A stretch of 64,000 bases of DNA, taken from positions 1 through 64,000 of the forward strand of contig CALUZA010000001.1 of the NCBI GenBank assembly GCA_944325185.1, in the 5' to 3' direction. Below, piece by piece: positions 18,509 to 25,003 of this stretch (position 1 is the first letter of the stretch; each line of letters starts with the position of its first letter). Under the pieces are notes generated by a model. That model did not search any database and was not told the DNA's origin. It was given only the letters and a program-made list of their open reading frames with translations. The position numbers and the translations under genes are program-made. The stretch comes from Candidatus Gastranaerophilales bacterium (GTDB lineage Bacteria > Cyanobacteriota > Vampirovibrionia > Gastranaerophilales > Gastranaerophilaceae).

Positions 18509-18859
18509 TTATTTTTTTATTGTTGTTTTGTACTTTGCAAGTCCTTTTTGTGCTTGTTTTAATAGTGTTAAATAAAATTCAAGTTCATTTTCAGGCGAGT
18601 TATTTATAAATTTTAAAAGCTCTGTTTTTATAATGTTGTTTTCAACGGGAATTTTTAAATCTAAGTTGCTCATTTTGAACTCTATATCAAGAGTTTTAAA
18701 AATTTTAATAATATTATCTAATGTCGGCATATATTTTCCTGATTCAATTCTTGAAATATGTTTTTCATGAAGCGAAACAGCTTCTGCAAGTTGTGCTTGA
18801 GTTAGACCTTTTATAATTCTTGCTTCTTTTATTTTTCTTCCGAGTGATATTTTATCCAT
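18509..18859 (-). CDS. XRE-family helix-turn-helix regulator
   Basis: 116 residues. HTH at ~5-60: LGRKIKEARIIKGLTQAQLA, then HISRIESGKYMPTLDNI. A helical C-terminal tail follows, as in the XRE protein at 845-1180. AAGGGAA lies before the ATG. Its promoter (18889-18917) is immediately followed by a perfect palindrome (18872-18888), and related sites lie further upstream and at the start of the divergent prepilin gene at 19135. I infer autoregulation and control of that prepilin. Confidence 0.87.
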   Translation of the reverse strand: MDKISLGRKIKEARIIKGLTQAQLAEAVSLHEKHISRIESGKYMPTLDNIIKIFKTLDIEFKMSNLDLKIPVENNIIKTELLKFINNSPENELEFYLTLLKQAQKGLAKYKTTIKK

Positions 18860-18871
18860 AAAATTCCCTTA

Positions 18872-18888
18872 ATAAGTATGTTACTTAT
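18872..18888. promoter_or_regulatory. Perfect palindrome, candidate XRE operator (site 1)
   Basis: ATAAGTA (18872-18878), TGT, TACTTAT (18882-18888). It starts at the base next to the -10 box of the XRE promoter and covers the expected transcription start. Read on the minus strand it contains AGTAACATA, shared with sites 2-4. Confidence 0.65.
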
Positions 18889-18917
18889 ATGATAAGGTTT
18901 GCAATTAAAATTATGAA
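18889..18917 (-). promoter_or_regulatory. Sigma70-type promoter of the XRE gene at 18509
   Basis: On the minus strand TTCATA (18917-18912), 17-base spacer, TATCAT (18894-18889). The start falls inside operator site 1. Confidence 0.55.
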
Positions 18918-18943
18918 CCATAATGAAGTTACTATATAAAAGG

Positions 18944-18959
18944 TTAAGTAACGTATTTA
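18944..18959. promoter_or_regulatory. XRE operator-like repeat, site 2
   Basis: TTAAGTAACGTATTTA; shares AGTAACRTA with the other three sites in the 275-base region between regulator and prepilin. A weaker GTTACT match lies at 18929-18934. Confidence 0.55.
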
Positions 18960-18973
18960 TTAATAAATATAAA

Positions 18974-19004
18974 GTGACAAAAAAAATTTAATATGTCCTA
19001 CAAT
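18974..19004 (+). promoter_or_regulatory. Possible promoter of the Cys-rich prepilin gene
   Basis: GTGACA (18974-18979) and TACAAT (18999-19004), but the 19-base spacer is long. A start near 19011 would give a ~125-base leader carrying operator site 3 and a six-codon reading frame from 19045 with AGGTGAT before it. Confidence 0.3.
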
Positions 19005-19066
19005 CGCTGTAAATAATAGCAAAGAATTTAATTAGGTGATGTACATGTTTAATAAATTGTATTAAT

Positions 19067-19081
19067 ATAGTAACGTATTCA
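19067..19081. promoter_or_regulatory. XRE operator-like repeat, site 3
   Basis: ATAGTAACGTATTCA, matching site 2 in 9 consecutive core bases (AGTAACGTA), 54 bases before the prepilin ATG. Confidence 0.55.
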
Positions 19082-19129
19082 ATAATAAAAATTATAATTT
19101 TTTATTTGATGTATTAAATTGAAAGTTGA

Positions 19130-19146
19130 TAAATATGTTACTAAAT
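19130..19146. promoter_or_regulatory. XRE operator-like repeat, site 4, over the prepilin start codon
   Basis: On the minus strand ATTTAGTAACATATTTA. It spans the ATG at 19135 and the next three codons, so part of the match may be constrained by coding. Confidence 0.45.
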
Positions 19147-21042
19147 AATACAAAAACTTCCTCGGCTTTTTCTCTAATCGAACTAATGATTAGTTTGATT
19201 ACAATATCTTGTATAACTGCAGCATTTGCTCCAATTATTACAAAGAAAATGAAAAATTCTAATGTATCTGTTGCATTATCTGAAATAACTACTAAGTGTG
19301 ATAAATTTACGGAAGAATGCAGTTTATGTTATTCAAATAAATGTGTTGCATGCTCTAGATATTGTAATGATAATCAGTATAAAAATGTAAGTACTTGTCT
19401 TTGTGAAAATTGTGTCGATAGAAGTGTAGGTTGTATAAGGTGTGATGCTAAGGAATGTAAGAAATGTGATCTTGGATATGGTTTAACCTCTGACGGTAAA
19501 TGTAGATTATGTCCTGCTGGATACTATTCAGATGGTACTTATGATTGTAAAGCTTGCCCTGTTGGTCAATATCAAAATGCTGAAGGTAAATCTGCTTGTA
19601 TAAATTGTCCTGCTGGTCAATATCAAAATGCTGAAGGTAAATCTTCTTGTATAACATGTCCTAGTGGTAAATATCAGGATGAACAAGGTAAAACTTCTTG
19701 TAAAACTTGCCCAGTGGGTCAATATCAAAGTGCAACGGGAAAAAGTTCTTGTACAAATTGTCCCGCAGGTCAATATCAAAATGAACAAGGAAAAACAAGT
19801 TGTATAGCTTGTCCCACTGGTCAATATCAAAATGAACAAGGTAAAACAGGATGCAAATTATGTCCTGTGGGTCAATATCAAAATGCTACCGGTCAATCCT
19901 CTTGTAAAAGTTGCTGGGCTGGAACTTATCAAAATCAACAAGGTAAAACAAGTTGTATAAATTGTTGGGCAGGTTCTTGGTCTGATGCTAATGCAAGTAC
20001 ATGTTATACATGTCCTGCAGGTTGGGCATGTAACGGTGCGGGTACTGCAACAAAATGTTCAGCAGGATACTATGCTCCAGCAGGTTCATCAGGATGTTCT
20101 GCATGTTGGGCAGGTACATACAGTGGAGCAGGAGCTTCCGGTTGTACTTCTTGCTGGGCTGGAAGTTATAGTGGAGCAGGAGCTTCAACATGCACAGGTT
20201 GTTGGGCTGGAAGCTATAGTAATGCAGGAGCTTCAACGTGTACTGCTTGTTCATCTACTTGGGCAAATTGTGTAGCATGTACTGTTAATGGTTGTACGGC
20301 ATGTGCTAGTGGGTATGTGGCTAGTGGTGGAGTTTGTAAAACAAATGGTATGAAATATGTGTATACTGGTTTATTTTCAGAACAGCTGGTAGGAGATAAT
20401 TATTATTTAATTTTCTTAAAAACCGATGGTGTATTAACTGTTACTCAATCATCAAGTACGCCAATTGAATTATTTCTTGTTGGTGGCGGTGGCGGCGGAG
20501 GATCTGGCTTCGGCGGCGGCGGAGGTGGTGGATATATTATCAATACATCAATTAACTTATCTGCTTCAAGTTATGCAGTTACGATTGGGCAAGGTGGAAC
20601 TGGTGGATGGAATGATGGCAATGGAACTGATGGAACCAAAACCAGCTTTGGTGCTTACAATGCTGCAGGTGGAAAAGCAGGCAAAGGTACTGTTTCGAGA
20701 TGTTATGGCGGCGATGGTGGAAGCGGCGGTGGCGGTGGATATGGAACTGCAGGATATAATGGAGGGAATGGTGCTGGCGGCTATTGTGGTATTGGTTGTT
20801 CTACGGCTGGAGGTTTTGGAGCAGGAGTTTCCACATGTTTTCATGGAAAATGCTATGCGGGTGGAGGAGGAATAAATCCAAAAGATGGCGCTGGTTTAAC
20901 AAGTCAAGTTGATTATGGTAGAGGCGGAGACGGTGCTCCAAATTCTGGCAGTGGTGGTGGAGGTGGCGCAGTTGAAAGAGGCTCTGGTGGGAATGGTGGC
21001 TCTGGAATTGTAGTTTTGTACGCCAAATTAGATAAAACCTAA
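19135..21042 (+). CDS. Prepilin-like protein with Cys-rich repeats and glycine-rich C-terminus
   Basis: 635 residues from the ATG at 19135. Residues ~12-40 carry a prepilin signal (SSAFSLIELMISLITI: Ala at -1, Glu at +5). A cysteine-rich segment (~60-125) leads into about 15 tandem repeats of 14-17 residues (~126-370), of the type CPVGQYQNAEGKSACIN changing to CWAGSYSGAGASTCTG. These resemble the GCC2/GCC3 (ephrin-receptor-like) repeats of eukaryotic and some bacterial surface proteins. The C-terminal ~190 residues are a glycine-rich domain with long Gly runs. I infer a surface pilus-tip or adhesin-like protein. The start overlaps operator site 4; a terminator follows at 21070. Confidence 0.8.
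   Translation: MLLNNTKTSSAFSLIELMISLITISCITAAFAPIITKKMKNSNVSVALSEITTKCDKFTEECSLCYSNKCVACSRYCNDNQYKNVSTCLCENCVDRSVGCIRCDAKECKKCDLGYGLTSDGKCRLCPAGYYSDGTYDCKACPVGQYQNAEGKSACINCPAGQYQNAEGKSSCITCPSGKYQDEQGKTSCKTCPVGQYQSATGKSSCTNCPAGQYQNEQGKTSCIACPTGQYQNEQGKTGCKLCPVGQYQNATGQSSCKSCWAGTYQNQQGKTSCINCWAGSWSDANASTCYTCPAGWACNGAGTATKCSAGYYAPAGSSGCSACWAGTYSGAGASGCTSCWAGSYSGAGASTCTGCWAGSYSNAGASTCTACSSTWANCVACTVNGCTACASGYVASGGVCKTNGMKYVYTGLFSEQLVGDNYYLIFLKTDGVLTVTQSSSTPIELFLVGGGGGGGSGFGGGGGGGYIINTSINLSASSYAVTIGQGGTGGWNDGNGTDGTKTSFGAYNAAGGKAGKGTVSRCYGGDGGSGGGGGYGTAGYNGGNGAGGYCGIGCSTAGGFGAGVSTCFHGKCYAGGGGINPKDGAGLTSQVDYGRGGDGAPNSGSGGGGGAVERGSGGNGGSGIVVLYAKLDKT
19510..20247 (+). repeat. Tandem Cys-rich repeat coding region (up to 51-base units)
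   Basis: About 15 units, each starting TGT-CCT/CCC or TGC/TGT-TGG. The first eight units encode CP[AVST]G.Y and the later ones mostly CWAG.Y/W. The commonest unit is 17 codons; later units are 14-16 codons. High identity between neighbours (QYQNEQGKTSC twice) points to recent unit duplication. Confidence 0.85.
20482..21005 (+). repeat. Glycine-rich low-complexity coding region
   Basis: GGT/GGC/GGA-rich stretch encoding several runs of 4-7 glycines separated by Tyr, Ser, Asn and Ala, with local G+C well above the neighbours. Confidence 0.8.
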
Positions 21043-21069
21043 TTTTCATATTATTTTTTGTGTTTTGGT

Positions 21070-21093
21070 GGGGCATTTATGCCCCCTTTTTTT
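21070..21093 (+). terminator. Rho-independent terminator of the Cys-rich prepilin gene
   Basis: GGGGCA (21070-21075), TTTA loop, TGCCCC (21080-21085), one C, then seven T (21087-21093), 28 bases after the stop codon. Confidence 0.85.
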
Positions 21094-21229
21094 AAATTAA
21101 GATTTGTAAAGATAAATTTTGACTTTTTTTAAAAAAAAATTAAAGTTTTAATAACTTATGCCGAAGAATAAAAAGGATAAAAGATGACAACTTTCTTTTT
21201 TATTCTATAAATCTATATCGAGGTGTATT

Positions 21230-22045
21230 ATGTCTTATAAAAATGACCATGAACTTACAATTGCAAATAAATATGGTGCTGCAAGCTCGGCTGCTAAGGC
21301 TGAATTGTATGAAACTTATGATAGATTAAGAGATTTAACTGTATCAGGCTCTACTGCAACGGGTTCCGGTTTTGGTTCTGCGGGCGGTTTTTTGTGGCAG
21401 CTTGCAAACTTATTTTCACCTTCGAGTTTTATGCCAACTTTGGGCGGTTCCCAAATGATGAATATTCCAGGTACTTCATATTGGTCTCCGAGTTATTCTT
21501 CAAATTCATATCTTGATTCCGGAACAAATTCTTTTGGGGTTTCGGGCTTGTCCAGCTATACCGGATTTCCTTCCGGTGCTGCAAGCATTACTATGGGCTT
21601 TGGAACAGATGGAGTTCCAACAGGTGGTGCTGCGGGTATGGCAACCGGTTATGCTGTTTCTGCTGCAGGTCTTGCGGCTTTGAATACCGCTTCTTATGCA
21701 ACAGGTGCTACAAGCGGATTTGGTTTTGGACAAAATATTGTTCTTCCTATTGCAGGATTGATTTCTGGTTGGGGCGGTATATTACAGGCATTAGCTCCTT
21801 ACGCAGGAGAATTTGGTCTTGGTGCAATAGTTGCGGGTAATTTAATGCAAGGCACAGGTTCTGCCGCTCTTTCTGCATATCAAAATATTACGGGAAATAT
21901 TACAAATAATGCTGATGTAATTTTAGAAGATAAAGTAAGGAATATTGAAACAATATGTAAAATGCTAGACACACAAGCAGATATTGTAAGACAAACCTTA
22001 AAATCTAATATGGAATCTGATTCTAAACTTGTTGATGAATTATAG
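21230..22045 (+). CDS. Gly/Ala-rich protein with glycine-zipper hydrophobic core, unknown function
   Basis: 271 residues; GAGGTG lies before the ATG. Hydrophilic N-terminus (~1-40) and C-terminus (~225-271, predicted helix with DKVRNIETICKMLDT) flank a long Gly/Ser/Ala-rich middle with hydrophobic stretches such as MATGYAVSAAGLAALNTASY and LPIAGLISGWGGILQALAPY. No signal peptide. The middle resembles glycine-zipper segments of membrane-inserting or secreted proteins, but I recognise no family. Two tiny reading frames lie in the leader: nine codons from 21157 and MTTFFFIL from 21184 with AAGGA. Confidence 0.7.
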   Translation: MSYKNDHELTIANKYGAASSAAKAELYETYDRLRDLTVSGSTATGSGFGSAGGFLWQLANLFSPSSFMPTLGGSQMMNIPGTSYWSPSYSSNSYLDSGTNSFGVSGLSSYTGFPSGAASITMGFGTDGVPTGGAAGMATGYAVSAAGLAALNTASYATGATSGFGFGQNIVLPIAGLISGWGGILQALAPYAGEFGLGAIVAGNLMQGTGSAALSAYQNITGNITNNADVILEDKVRNIETICKMLDTQADIVRQTLKSNMESDSKLVDEL

Positions 22046-22071
22046 GTAAATTAGTTCTTTCCATAAAAAAA

Positions 22072-22100
22072 ACGGCTAATTTGTGAACAAATTAAGCCGT
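22072..22100 (-). terminator. Hairpin with a U-tract only on the minus strand
   Basis: ACGGCTAATTTG pairs with CAAATTAAGCCGT (22088-22100) with one bulged base and a TGAA loop. The plus side has no T-run after it, but eight A (22065-22072) precede it, so it reads as a terminator for a minus-strand RNA. No minus-strand gene lies upstream, which suggests an antisense RNA. Confidence 0.5.
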
Positions 22101-22137
22101 GATGGATAGAATTAGTATTACGGAGTTTATAGAGGAG

Positions 22138-22168
22138 TTTACATGCTATCAAAGACATGTAAATTTTT
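22138..22168 (+). terminator. Hairpin with T-tract, overlapping a short reading frame
   Basis: TTTACATG (22138-22145) and CATGTAAA (22156-22163) pair perfectly, then TTTTT. It may end the 21230-22045 transcript. It also buries the start codon of the 19-codon frame at 22143, which could be translational control. Confidence 0.55.
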
Positions 22169-22202
22169 CATTTTGCTAGTTTTTTCTTTTTATGTCAAAT
22201 AA
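22143..22202 (+). CDS. Candidate small hydrophobic peptide, type I toxin-like
   Basis: 19 residues, MLSKTCKFFILLVFSFYVK, with a strong site AGAGGAG (22131-22137) 5 bases before the ATG. Short basic ends and a single hydrophobic helix recall Ibs-type membrane toxins. A minus-strand promoter (TTGACA at 22198-22193, 17 bases, CAAAAT at 22175-22170) and a minus-strand terminator (22100-22065) would give a ~100-base antisense RNA across its ribosome site. Against it: the start codon lies in a terminator-like hairpin and no plus-strand promoter is clear. Confidence 0.35.
   Translation: MLSKTCKFFILLVFSFYVK
22170..22198 (-). promoter_or_regulatory. Possible promoter of an antisense RNA
   Basis: Minus strand TTGACA (22198-22193), 17-base spacer, CAAAAT (22175-22170). 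Start near 22163; the RNA would end at the hairpin 22100-22072 with its U-tract at 22072-22065. Confidence 0.35.
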
Positions 22203-22260
22203 ATTTACAAAAATTAATATTTTTATTTTTTTCTGTATATAAATAGTGTTTTCAGGTGAC

Positions 22261-22289
22261 TTGACTTATTATGTACATGTGTACATAAT
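22261..22289 (+). promoter_or_regulatory. Promoter of the LexA/UmuD-like repressor gene, leaderless
   Basis: TTGACT (22261-22266), 17-base spacer, CATAAT (22284-22289); ATG 6 bases later at 22296. The operator palindrome covers spacer and -10. Confidence 0.7.
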
Positions 22290-22290
22290 A
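22267..22290. promoter_or_regulatory. Perfect 24-base palindrome, SOS-type operator candidate
   Basis: Arms TATTATGTACA (22267-22277) and TGTACATAATA (22280-22290) around TG. It fills the space between the -35 and the end of the -10 of the repressor gene. It is not the usual cyanobacterial, Gram-positive or E. coli LexA box. Confidence 0.75.
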
Positions 22291-22295
22291 TTTAT

Positions 22296-22883
22296 ATGAA
22301 AAATGAGCTGACCGAAAGACAAAAAGAGTTTTTTGAAAAATTATCTGAAACATTCTCCTATCGTGCGCTTCCTAGCTACGAAACAATCAGAAAAATTTTT
22401 GGATACAAGTCTAAAAATTCTATAAAACAATATGTTGAAGTTCTTAAGAATAAAGGTTTTTTAATTATAGAGGATGAAAATCTTTATATTAATTCCGAAT
22501 TTTTAGGTGCTAAATTGGTTTCAAGCTATGTTAAAGCGGGTTTTGCTTCAATAATGGATGATAAGATTGAAAAAAGAATTTCTTTTGATACTTTGCTGAA
22601 TGTGAATAGTCCATCAACATTTATTTTTAGAGTTTCGGGAGATTCTATGGTTGATGTTGGTATATTTGATGGTGATTATGTTGCTATTAAAAAAACGCCA
22701 ACCGCTAATTTTGGCGATATTGTTCTTGCTGTTGTTGATAATGAATTTACCCTAAAAACATATAAAAAAGATGAAAAAGGTCCGTATTTGAAGCCAGAGA
22801 ATGTTAATTACCCGATAATTCGACCGAAAAATTCGCTTTCGATTTTTGGAGTTGCACTTGGTATAACTAGGAAAATTATTTAA
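22296..22883 (+). CDS. LexA/UmuD-like self-cleaving repressor
   Basis: 195 residues. Residues ~1-65 resemble the LexA winged helix (TERQKEFFEKL, LPSYETIRKIFGYKSKNSI). The rest is an S24 peptidase/UmuD domain: cleavage site Ala-Gly in YVKAGFAS (~77), catalytic Ser in VSGDSMVD (~112) and catalytic Lys in EFTLKTYKK (~150). RecA-stimulated self-cleavage is expected. The gene ends on the base before umuC. In E. coli UmuD lacks the DNA-binding part; here one protein could be both cassette repressor and polymerase partner. No ribosome site; leaderless start. Confidence 0.88.
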   Translation: MKNELTERQKEFFEKLSETFSYRALPSYETIRKIFGYKSKNSIKQYVEVLKNKGFLIIEDENLYINSEFLGAKLVSSYVKAGFASIMDDKIEKRISFDTLLNVNSPSTFIFRVSGDSMVDVGIFDGDYVAIKKTPTANFGDIVLAVVDNEFTLKTYKKDEKGPYLKPENVNYPIIRPKNSLSIFGVALGITRKII

Positions 22884-24070
22884 TGAAAAGAGTAATTGCA
22901 CTTGTTGACTGTAATAATTTTTTTGTTTCTTGTGAAAGATTGTTGAAACCGGAATTAATCGGAAAGCCTGTTTGTGTATTGTCGAATAATGATGGTTGTG
23001 TTGTTTCTCGTTCAAATGAAGCAAAAAAAATGGGCGTTAATATGGGCGCTCCATATTTTATGATAAAAAATCAGTTTAAAAAAGTTGTTTTTTTGTCGGG
23101 AAATTTGCCTTTTTATTGTGAAATATCGAAAAGAGTTATGGATAAACTTTATGATTTTACTCCAGATGTTGAAGTTTATTCAATTGATGAAGCTTTTTTG
23201 GATTTAACGGGTTTAAGAAAAACTTTTAAGTGCTCTTATGAAGAAATAATTAAAAAAATAGTTCAAGATATAAAAAATGATGTTGGAATTGATGTTTCTG
23301 TCGGGCTTTCTTATTCAAAAGTTTTAGCCAAGCTAGCTTGTGAAAAGACAAAAAATTTACAAAAAACCTTAAAAGATGAACTTGTAAATGTTAAAACTTA
23401 TAAAATAGGATATAGGGAAATTGAAAAAGAGTTAAAAGAAACTTTAATAAGTGACGTTTGGGGGGTTGGAAAAAACACGACAGCTTTTCTTAAAAAACAT
23501 TTAATTCAAACTGCTTGGGAGTTTGTTTCGCAAGAGGATGTTTGGCTTAAAAAGAATTTGGGGAAAGTCGGTTTGGATTTAAAGCAAGAGCTTTTAGGAA
23601 ATGTTATTAATCCCGTTAAATCATATCAAGATGACCCAAAGTCGATTTCAAGAAGTGAAAGTTTTAAAGAATTTCAGACTGATAAAAATTATATTCAAAA
23701 AGAGTTAAATTCTCATATACACAAGGTTTGCAAAAAGCTTAGAAGTCTGAATTTATTGACTGGCTGCATTTCTGTTATGCTCAGAACGAAGGATTTTCAA
23801 GTGTCTGATATTAAAATTAATTTGGTTAATCCCGTAAATAGCGAATTTGAACTTGTAGAACATTCTAAAGTTATTTTAGACAAAATGTTTAAACAAGGTA
23901 TAATTTATCGTTCCGTTGGCTTTTGTGCCATGAAATTAACCCCCTCGAGCGAAAGACAGATTTCAATTTTTGACGGAGAAACTTCAATAAGAAAAGAAAA
24001 TCTTTCAAAATCTTGGGATAAATTAGAGGAGAAATTTGGTAAAGGTATTGTCAGATTAGGAATAAAATAG
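22883..24070 (+). CDS. umuC: Y-family translesion DNA polymerase V subunit
   Basis: 395 residues; the ATG overlaps the preceding stop by one base (TAATG). Catalytic residues ALVDCNNFFVSCERL (Asp) and YSIDEAFLDL (Asp-Glu) are intact; a little-finger domain and the C-terminal UmuC-type tail (RQISIFDG, possibly a beta-clamp contact) follow. It copies across DNA lesions at the cost of mutations. Co-expressed with the repressor, so presumably DNA-damage induced. A 15-base-pair terminator follows directly. Confidence 0.95.
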   Translation: MKRVIALVDCNNFFVSCERLLKPELIGKPVCVLSNNDGCVVSRSNEAKKMGVNMGAPYFMIKNQFKKVVFLSGNLPFYCEISKRVMDKLYDFTPDVEVYSIDEAFLDLTGLRKTFKCSYEEIIKKIVQDIKNDVGIDVSVGLSYSKVLAKLACEKTKNLQKTLKDELVNVKTYKIGYREIEKELKETLISDVWGVGKNTTAFLKKHLIQTAWEFVSQEDVWLKKNLGKVGLDLKQELLGNVINPVKSYQDDPKSISRSESFKEFQTDKNYIQKELNSHIHKVCKKLRSLNLLTGCISVMLRTKDFQVSDIKINLVNPVNSEFELVEHSKVILDKMFKQGIIYRSVGFCAMKLTPSSERQISIFDGETSIRKENLSKSWDKLEEKFGKGIVRLGIK

Positions 24071-24073
24071 TTT

Positions 24074-24111
24074 AAAATTACAAGCCTCAATGGTTAGAGG
24101 CTTGTAATTTT
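24074..24111. terminator. Bidirectional terminator between umuC and the thioesterase gene
   Basis: AAAATTACAAGCCTC (24074-24088) and GAGGCTTGTAATTTT (24097-24111) pair over 15 bases with an 8-base loop. A/T tails serve both strands; the stop codon of the minus-strand gene (24110-24112) lies in the stem. Confidence 0.9.
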
Positions 24112-24517
24112 ACTGAGCATCAGCTTTTAATATGTTTAAAACAGGCTCAGGTAAACTCCTATATAGTTTTCCATCGTTGTGTATCGCAACAATCTTTACG
24201 ATTGCGTTGACATACGTCTTTTCTTGCTTTTCATCAGTTATTGTTTGATGAAAAGTTAGATAAAATTTTCCGTAATCGGATATTTTTGTGTGTATTATAA
24301 CTTCATCATCAAGTTTTGCGCCTAATTTGTATTGTATATTTAAGTCAACAACAGGGAGTGTTATATCTTGTTTTACAAGCTCGGACAATTTAAATCCCGC
24401 TTTTTCACACAGATAAATACGACCTGCTTCAAGCCATCTTAAATAACTTCCATGCCATACAACACCATAGGCATCTGTGTCTGCGTAGAATACTTTTTGT
24501 TTAAAAGCATGACTCAT
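24110..24517 (-). CDS. YbgC/FadM-type hotdog-fold acyl-CoA thioesterase
   Basis: 135 residues. The motif FYADTDAYGVVWHGSYLRWL contains the catalytic Asp of the 4-hydroxybenzoyl-CoA thioesterase (YbgC) group; length is typical. It hydrolyses acyl-CoA or acyl-ACP thioesters; YbgC is usually linked to the Tol-Pal/envelope phospholipid system, but no tol genes are near. An extended -10 (TGATAAAAT, 24532-24524) ends 6 bases before the ATG, so the mRNA is probably leaderless. Confidence 0.9.
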   Translation of the reverse strand: MSHAFKQKVFYADTDAYGVVWHGSYLRWLEAGRIYLCEKAGFKLSELVKQDITLPVVDLNIQYKLGAKLDDEVIIHTKISDYGKFYLTFHQTITDEKQEKTYVNAIVKIVAIHNDGKLYRSLPEPVLNILKADAQ

Positions 24518-24523
24518 AGGACT

Positions 24524-24532
24524 ATTTTATCA
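24524..24532 (-). promoter_or_regulatory. Extended -10 of the thioesterase gene, leaderless
   Basis: Minus strand TGA-TAAAAT, then AGTCCT and ATG. Six bases separate box and start codon. Confidence 0.55.
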
Positions 24533-24615
24533 TAAATAAAGTTTTTAAACCCTAAAAGGTTAATTTTAGCAACAATTTATAATAAATTTAATAATAATTA
24601 TTATTTCTTTTTTCG

Positions 24616-24624
24616 TGCTATCAT
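24616..24624 (+). promoter_or_regulatory. Extended -10 of queD, leaderless
   Basis: TGC-TATCAT, then TAATTT and ATG at 24631. No Shine-Dalgarno sequence. Confidence 0.55.
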
Positions 24625-24630
24625 TAATTT

Positions 24631-24993
24631 ATGTTTGAAGTAAAAATTGAAACAAGTTTTTCATCTGCTCATCATTTGCTGAATTATAAAGGCAAATGCG
24701 AAAATCCGCATGGGCATAATTGGAAGGTTGAAGTTTATGCAAGGGGTGATAAACTTGATAAATCAAATATTTTGATTGATTTTAAGGTATTAAAAAAAGA
24801 AATTAATGAAATAATTGATTATCTTGATCATAAAGATTTAAACGAGCTTGAGGAATTTCAAAACGAAAGTCCAAGTTCGGAATTTATAGCAAGATTTATC
24901 TACAAAAAAGCAAAAGAACGTTTTAGCTCAATAAGTCGTGTAGACGTTTGGGAAACAATGACTTCCAGAGCAAGTTATTTTGAAGAAAATTAA
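24631..24993 (+). CDS. queD: 6-carboxy-5,6,7,8-tetrahydropterin synthase QueD
   Basis: 120 residues. Zinc-binding histidines in FSSAHHLL and PHGHNW, catalytic Cys in KCENPHGH (Cys-x3-HGH, as in QueD) and the Glu in WETMTSRA are present. QueD turns 7,8-dihydroneopterin triphosphate into the second intermediate of queuosine biosynthesis. No queC or queE is adjacent. Leaderless start predicted from the -10 position. Followed after 10 bases by uppP. Confidence 0.93.
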   Translation: MFEVKIETSFSSAHHLLNYKGKCENPHGHNWKVEVYARGDKLDKSNILIDFKVLKKEINEIIDYLDHKDLNELEEFQNESPSSEFIARFIYKKAKERFSSISRVDVWETMTSRASYFEEN

Positions 24994-25003
24994 AGGGGTT
25001 TAT

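Noticed and set aside
19039-19048. Second copy of the ATGTACATGT core of the repressor-UmuD operator
   Set aside because: Only one half of the 24-base palindrome matches; the other arm and flanks differ, and no promoter element overlaps it.
20465-20875. Long frames on both strands across the Cys- and Gly-rich repeat region
   Set aside because: Shadow frames created by the repetitive, biased codons of the prepilin fusion; no starts with ribosome sites and no plausible protein character.
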